Shown here: in pieces, positions 5,327 through 6,385 of the stretch | Position numbering within the stretch: position 1 is the first letter of the stretch | Layout of the letters: each line of letters starts with the position of its first letter | Position numbers and translations under genes: made by a program | Source of the DNA: Clostridia bacterium | GTDB lineage: Bacteria; Bacillota; Clostridia; UBA1381 | Assembly (NCBI GenBank): GCA_017420825.1 | Contig: JAFQNU010000206.1 | Span: forward strand, 1-6,385 | Length of the DNA stretch: 6,385 bases | Direction of reading: 5' to 3' | The notes under the pieces: generated by a model | Database searches by the model: none | Seen by the model: the letters and a program-made list of their open reading frames with translations, nothing else | Told to the model about the DNA's origin: nothing

Positions 5327-6139
5327 ATGAGAAAAAATATTTTGGTAATGTTATCAGCATCGCTTTTAGCGGTATGTGTAGGTGTGTTTATTGAGACAAC
5401 AGACGAATATGTTGCGTCAAATTCGGGGGCGTATGTCCAATATGATGAGCTTGACAACAAGGGTATAGGCTGGGGTATAAAAAAGGTAAAGGGTGCTGAA
5501 CCTGAAATGCCGCAACAACAAAAGGATATACTTTTGGAGTACGACTCATTTTATATGAATAATCAAAAGCCGAAACGTCTTTACCTGACCTTTGATGAGG
5601 GTTACGAAAACGGCTATACAGCAAAAATACTTGATGTGTTAAAGGAGAAAAATGTACCTGCGGCATTCTTTGTAACAGGCCCGTATGCAAAGAAGGAAAC
5701 CGGGCTTATTCAAAGAATGATTGATGAGGGGCATATCGTGGGCAATCATACTGTAAATCACCCGAACCTCCCTAAAATGGCGGTAAGTGAGAATATAATT
5801 GAGGAACTTACAGAATTAAATAAAATAGTTAAGGAGCTGTATTCATATGATATGAAATATATGCGTCCGCCTGAGGGGGAGTTTTCTCAGAAAGTGCTTG
5901 CAATCAGCAGGGATTTGGGTTTCAGAACGGTATTTTGGAGCTTTGCATATCCCGACTGGAATGTTAACAATCAGAAAGGAAGCCATTATGCATTTTCCGA
6001 GATAACGCCATATCTTCATGACGGTGCAGTATTGCTGTTGCATGCGGTGTCGAAGGACAACACAGAGGCGTTGGGTGATGTCATAGACTATGCGCGGGCA
6101 CAGGGTTATGAGTTCGGCACACTTGATGAAATTGACTAA
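5327..6139 (+). CDS. pdaA: PdaA-like delta-lactam-biosynthetic de-N-acetylase (NodB family)
   Basis: 270 aa, close to B. subtilis PdaA (~263). PdaA removes the N-acetyl group of muramic acid, a step towards muramic-delta-lactam in the spore cortex, needed for germination. Visible: a Lys/Arg start and a hydrophobic stretch at ~5-22 (signal peptide or anchor); motif 1 TFDEGYENGYT (88-98), whose YENGY tail is typical of PdaA; HTVNH (141-145); RPPEGEFS (180-187); FWSFAYPDW (203-211) followed by NNQKG (214-218), a PdaA hallmark; and LLLHAVSKDN (236-245). The second Asp of the general TFDDG motif is Glu (E91); PdaA proteins are known to vary here (Asn in B. subtilis, as I remember it). GGAGG (5317-5321) lies 5 nt before the start. 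No convincing sigma-A promoter was found for this strand, which may fit control by a sporulation sigma factor. radC follows after 11 nt. Confidence 0.88.
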   Translation: MRKNILVMLSASLLAVCVGVFIETTDEYVASNSGAYVQYDELDNKGIGWGIKKVKGAEPEMPQQQKDILLEYDSFYMNNQKPKRLYLTFDEGYENGYTAKILDVLKEKNVPAAFFVTGPYAKKETGLIQRMIDEGHIVGNHTVNHPNLPKMAVSENIIEELTELNKIVKELYSYDMKYMRPPEGEFSQKVLAISRDLGFRTVFWSFAYPDWNVNNQKGSHYAFSEITPYLHDGAVLLLHAVSKDNTEALGDVIDYARAQGYEFGTLDEID

Positions 6140-6150
6140 CGGAGGACGAA

Positions 6151-6385
6151 ATGGAAAAACAAACAAAAGAAGAAAATCTTAATCAGGGACATAGACAGCG
6201 TATGCGTGAAAAGTTCAGAACAGGTCGTGAAAATATGCAGGACCATGAAATACTTGAAATGCTGTTGTATGTAACCATACCGAGAATAAATACAAATATA
6301 CAGGCGCATGAGCTTATCAGAAAGGCGGGCGGCACTCTTGGAGGAGTTTTAGAGCTCGATGAAACAGTCATAAAAGCAATTCCCG
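6151..6385 (+). CDS. radC: RadC family protein (UPF0758), 5' part cut by the window end
   Basis: ATG 6151 with GGAGG (6141-6145) 5 nt upstream. The frame stays open to the window end: 78 whole codons and one base. Visible is the RadC N-terminal helical domain: GHRQRMREKF (13-22), DHEILEMLLYVTIPRINTN (31-49), then AHELIRKAGGTLGGVLELD. RadC proteins normally read 'GHRERL..RF ... DHELLELLL..AIPRKDTNP'. The C-terminal JAB/MPN metal-binding domain (HxH...SxxD) would lie beyond the window. Despite the name, a direct role of RadC in DNA repair is not supported by later work, and its function is unclear. It is probably co-transcribed with the PdaA-like gene. Confidence 0.9.
   Translation, partial: MEKQTKEENLNQGHRQRMREKFRTGRENMQDHEILEMLLYVTIPRINTNIQAHELIRKAGGTLGGVLELDETVIKAIP

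Noticed and set aside
5241..5360. N-terminal extension of the membrane-anchored deacetylase to ATG 5360
   Set aside because: It would overlap the divergent gene start and contain the gene's own TTGAAA-N17-TATAAT promoter; ATG 5240 has a good ribosome site.
5388..5690. 100-codon open frame on the minus strand
   Set aside because: Antisense to the 5' half of the PdaA-like gene; no ribosome site or domain.
5843..6166. 107-codon open frame on the minus strand
   Set aside because: Antisense to the PdaA-like gene and the radC start, with no recognisable motif.

Overview
The window looks like an ordinary chromosomal stretch from an AT-rich, anaerobic, Gram-positive bacterium of the class Clostridia. 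The evidence is an electron-bifurcating NfnAB pair, a glutamate dehydrogenase close to the Clostridium symbiosum type, a PdaA-type (spore-cortex) deacetylase, strong GGAGG-like ribosome binding sites and sigma-A-like promoters. The exact genus cannot be told from the sequence.

Layout: (a) 1-299, the 3' end of a plus-strand gene ending in an NPCBM-like carbohydrate-binding domain. (b) A perfect 12-bp hairpin (305-331) that can end transcription from both sides. (c) A minus-strand operon, nfnA (1740-2573) then nfnB (336-1721), encoding NADH-dependent reduced ferredoxin:NADP+ oxidoreductase. (d) A divergent regulatory region of about 410 bp (2574-2987) with a good promoter for each side, a CodY-box-like palindrome and a roughly 124-nt structured leader in front of gdhA. 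(e) gdhA (2988-4331), followed by a second bidirectional terminator (4347-4384). (f) Two divergent NodB-family deacetylases: a membrane-anchored one on the minus strand (4383-5240) and a PdaA-like one on the plus strand (5327-6139). (g) The first 78 codons of radC (6151 to the window end), 11 nt after the PdaA-like gene.

How the genes fit together: NfnAB balances reduced ferredoxin, NADH and NADPH, and GdhA uses a reduced nicotinamide cofactor to fix ammonium into glutamate. The back-to-back arrangement therefore fits redox supply and nitrogen assimilation, but co-regulation is an inference. The two deacetylases act on cell-surface or spore polysaccharide. No mobile element, CRISPR array, tRNA or rRNA was seen. 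I did not find a convincing new multi-gene system. The least explained element is the gdhA leader RNA.
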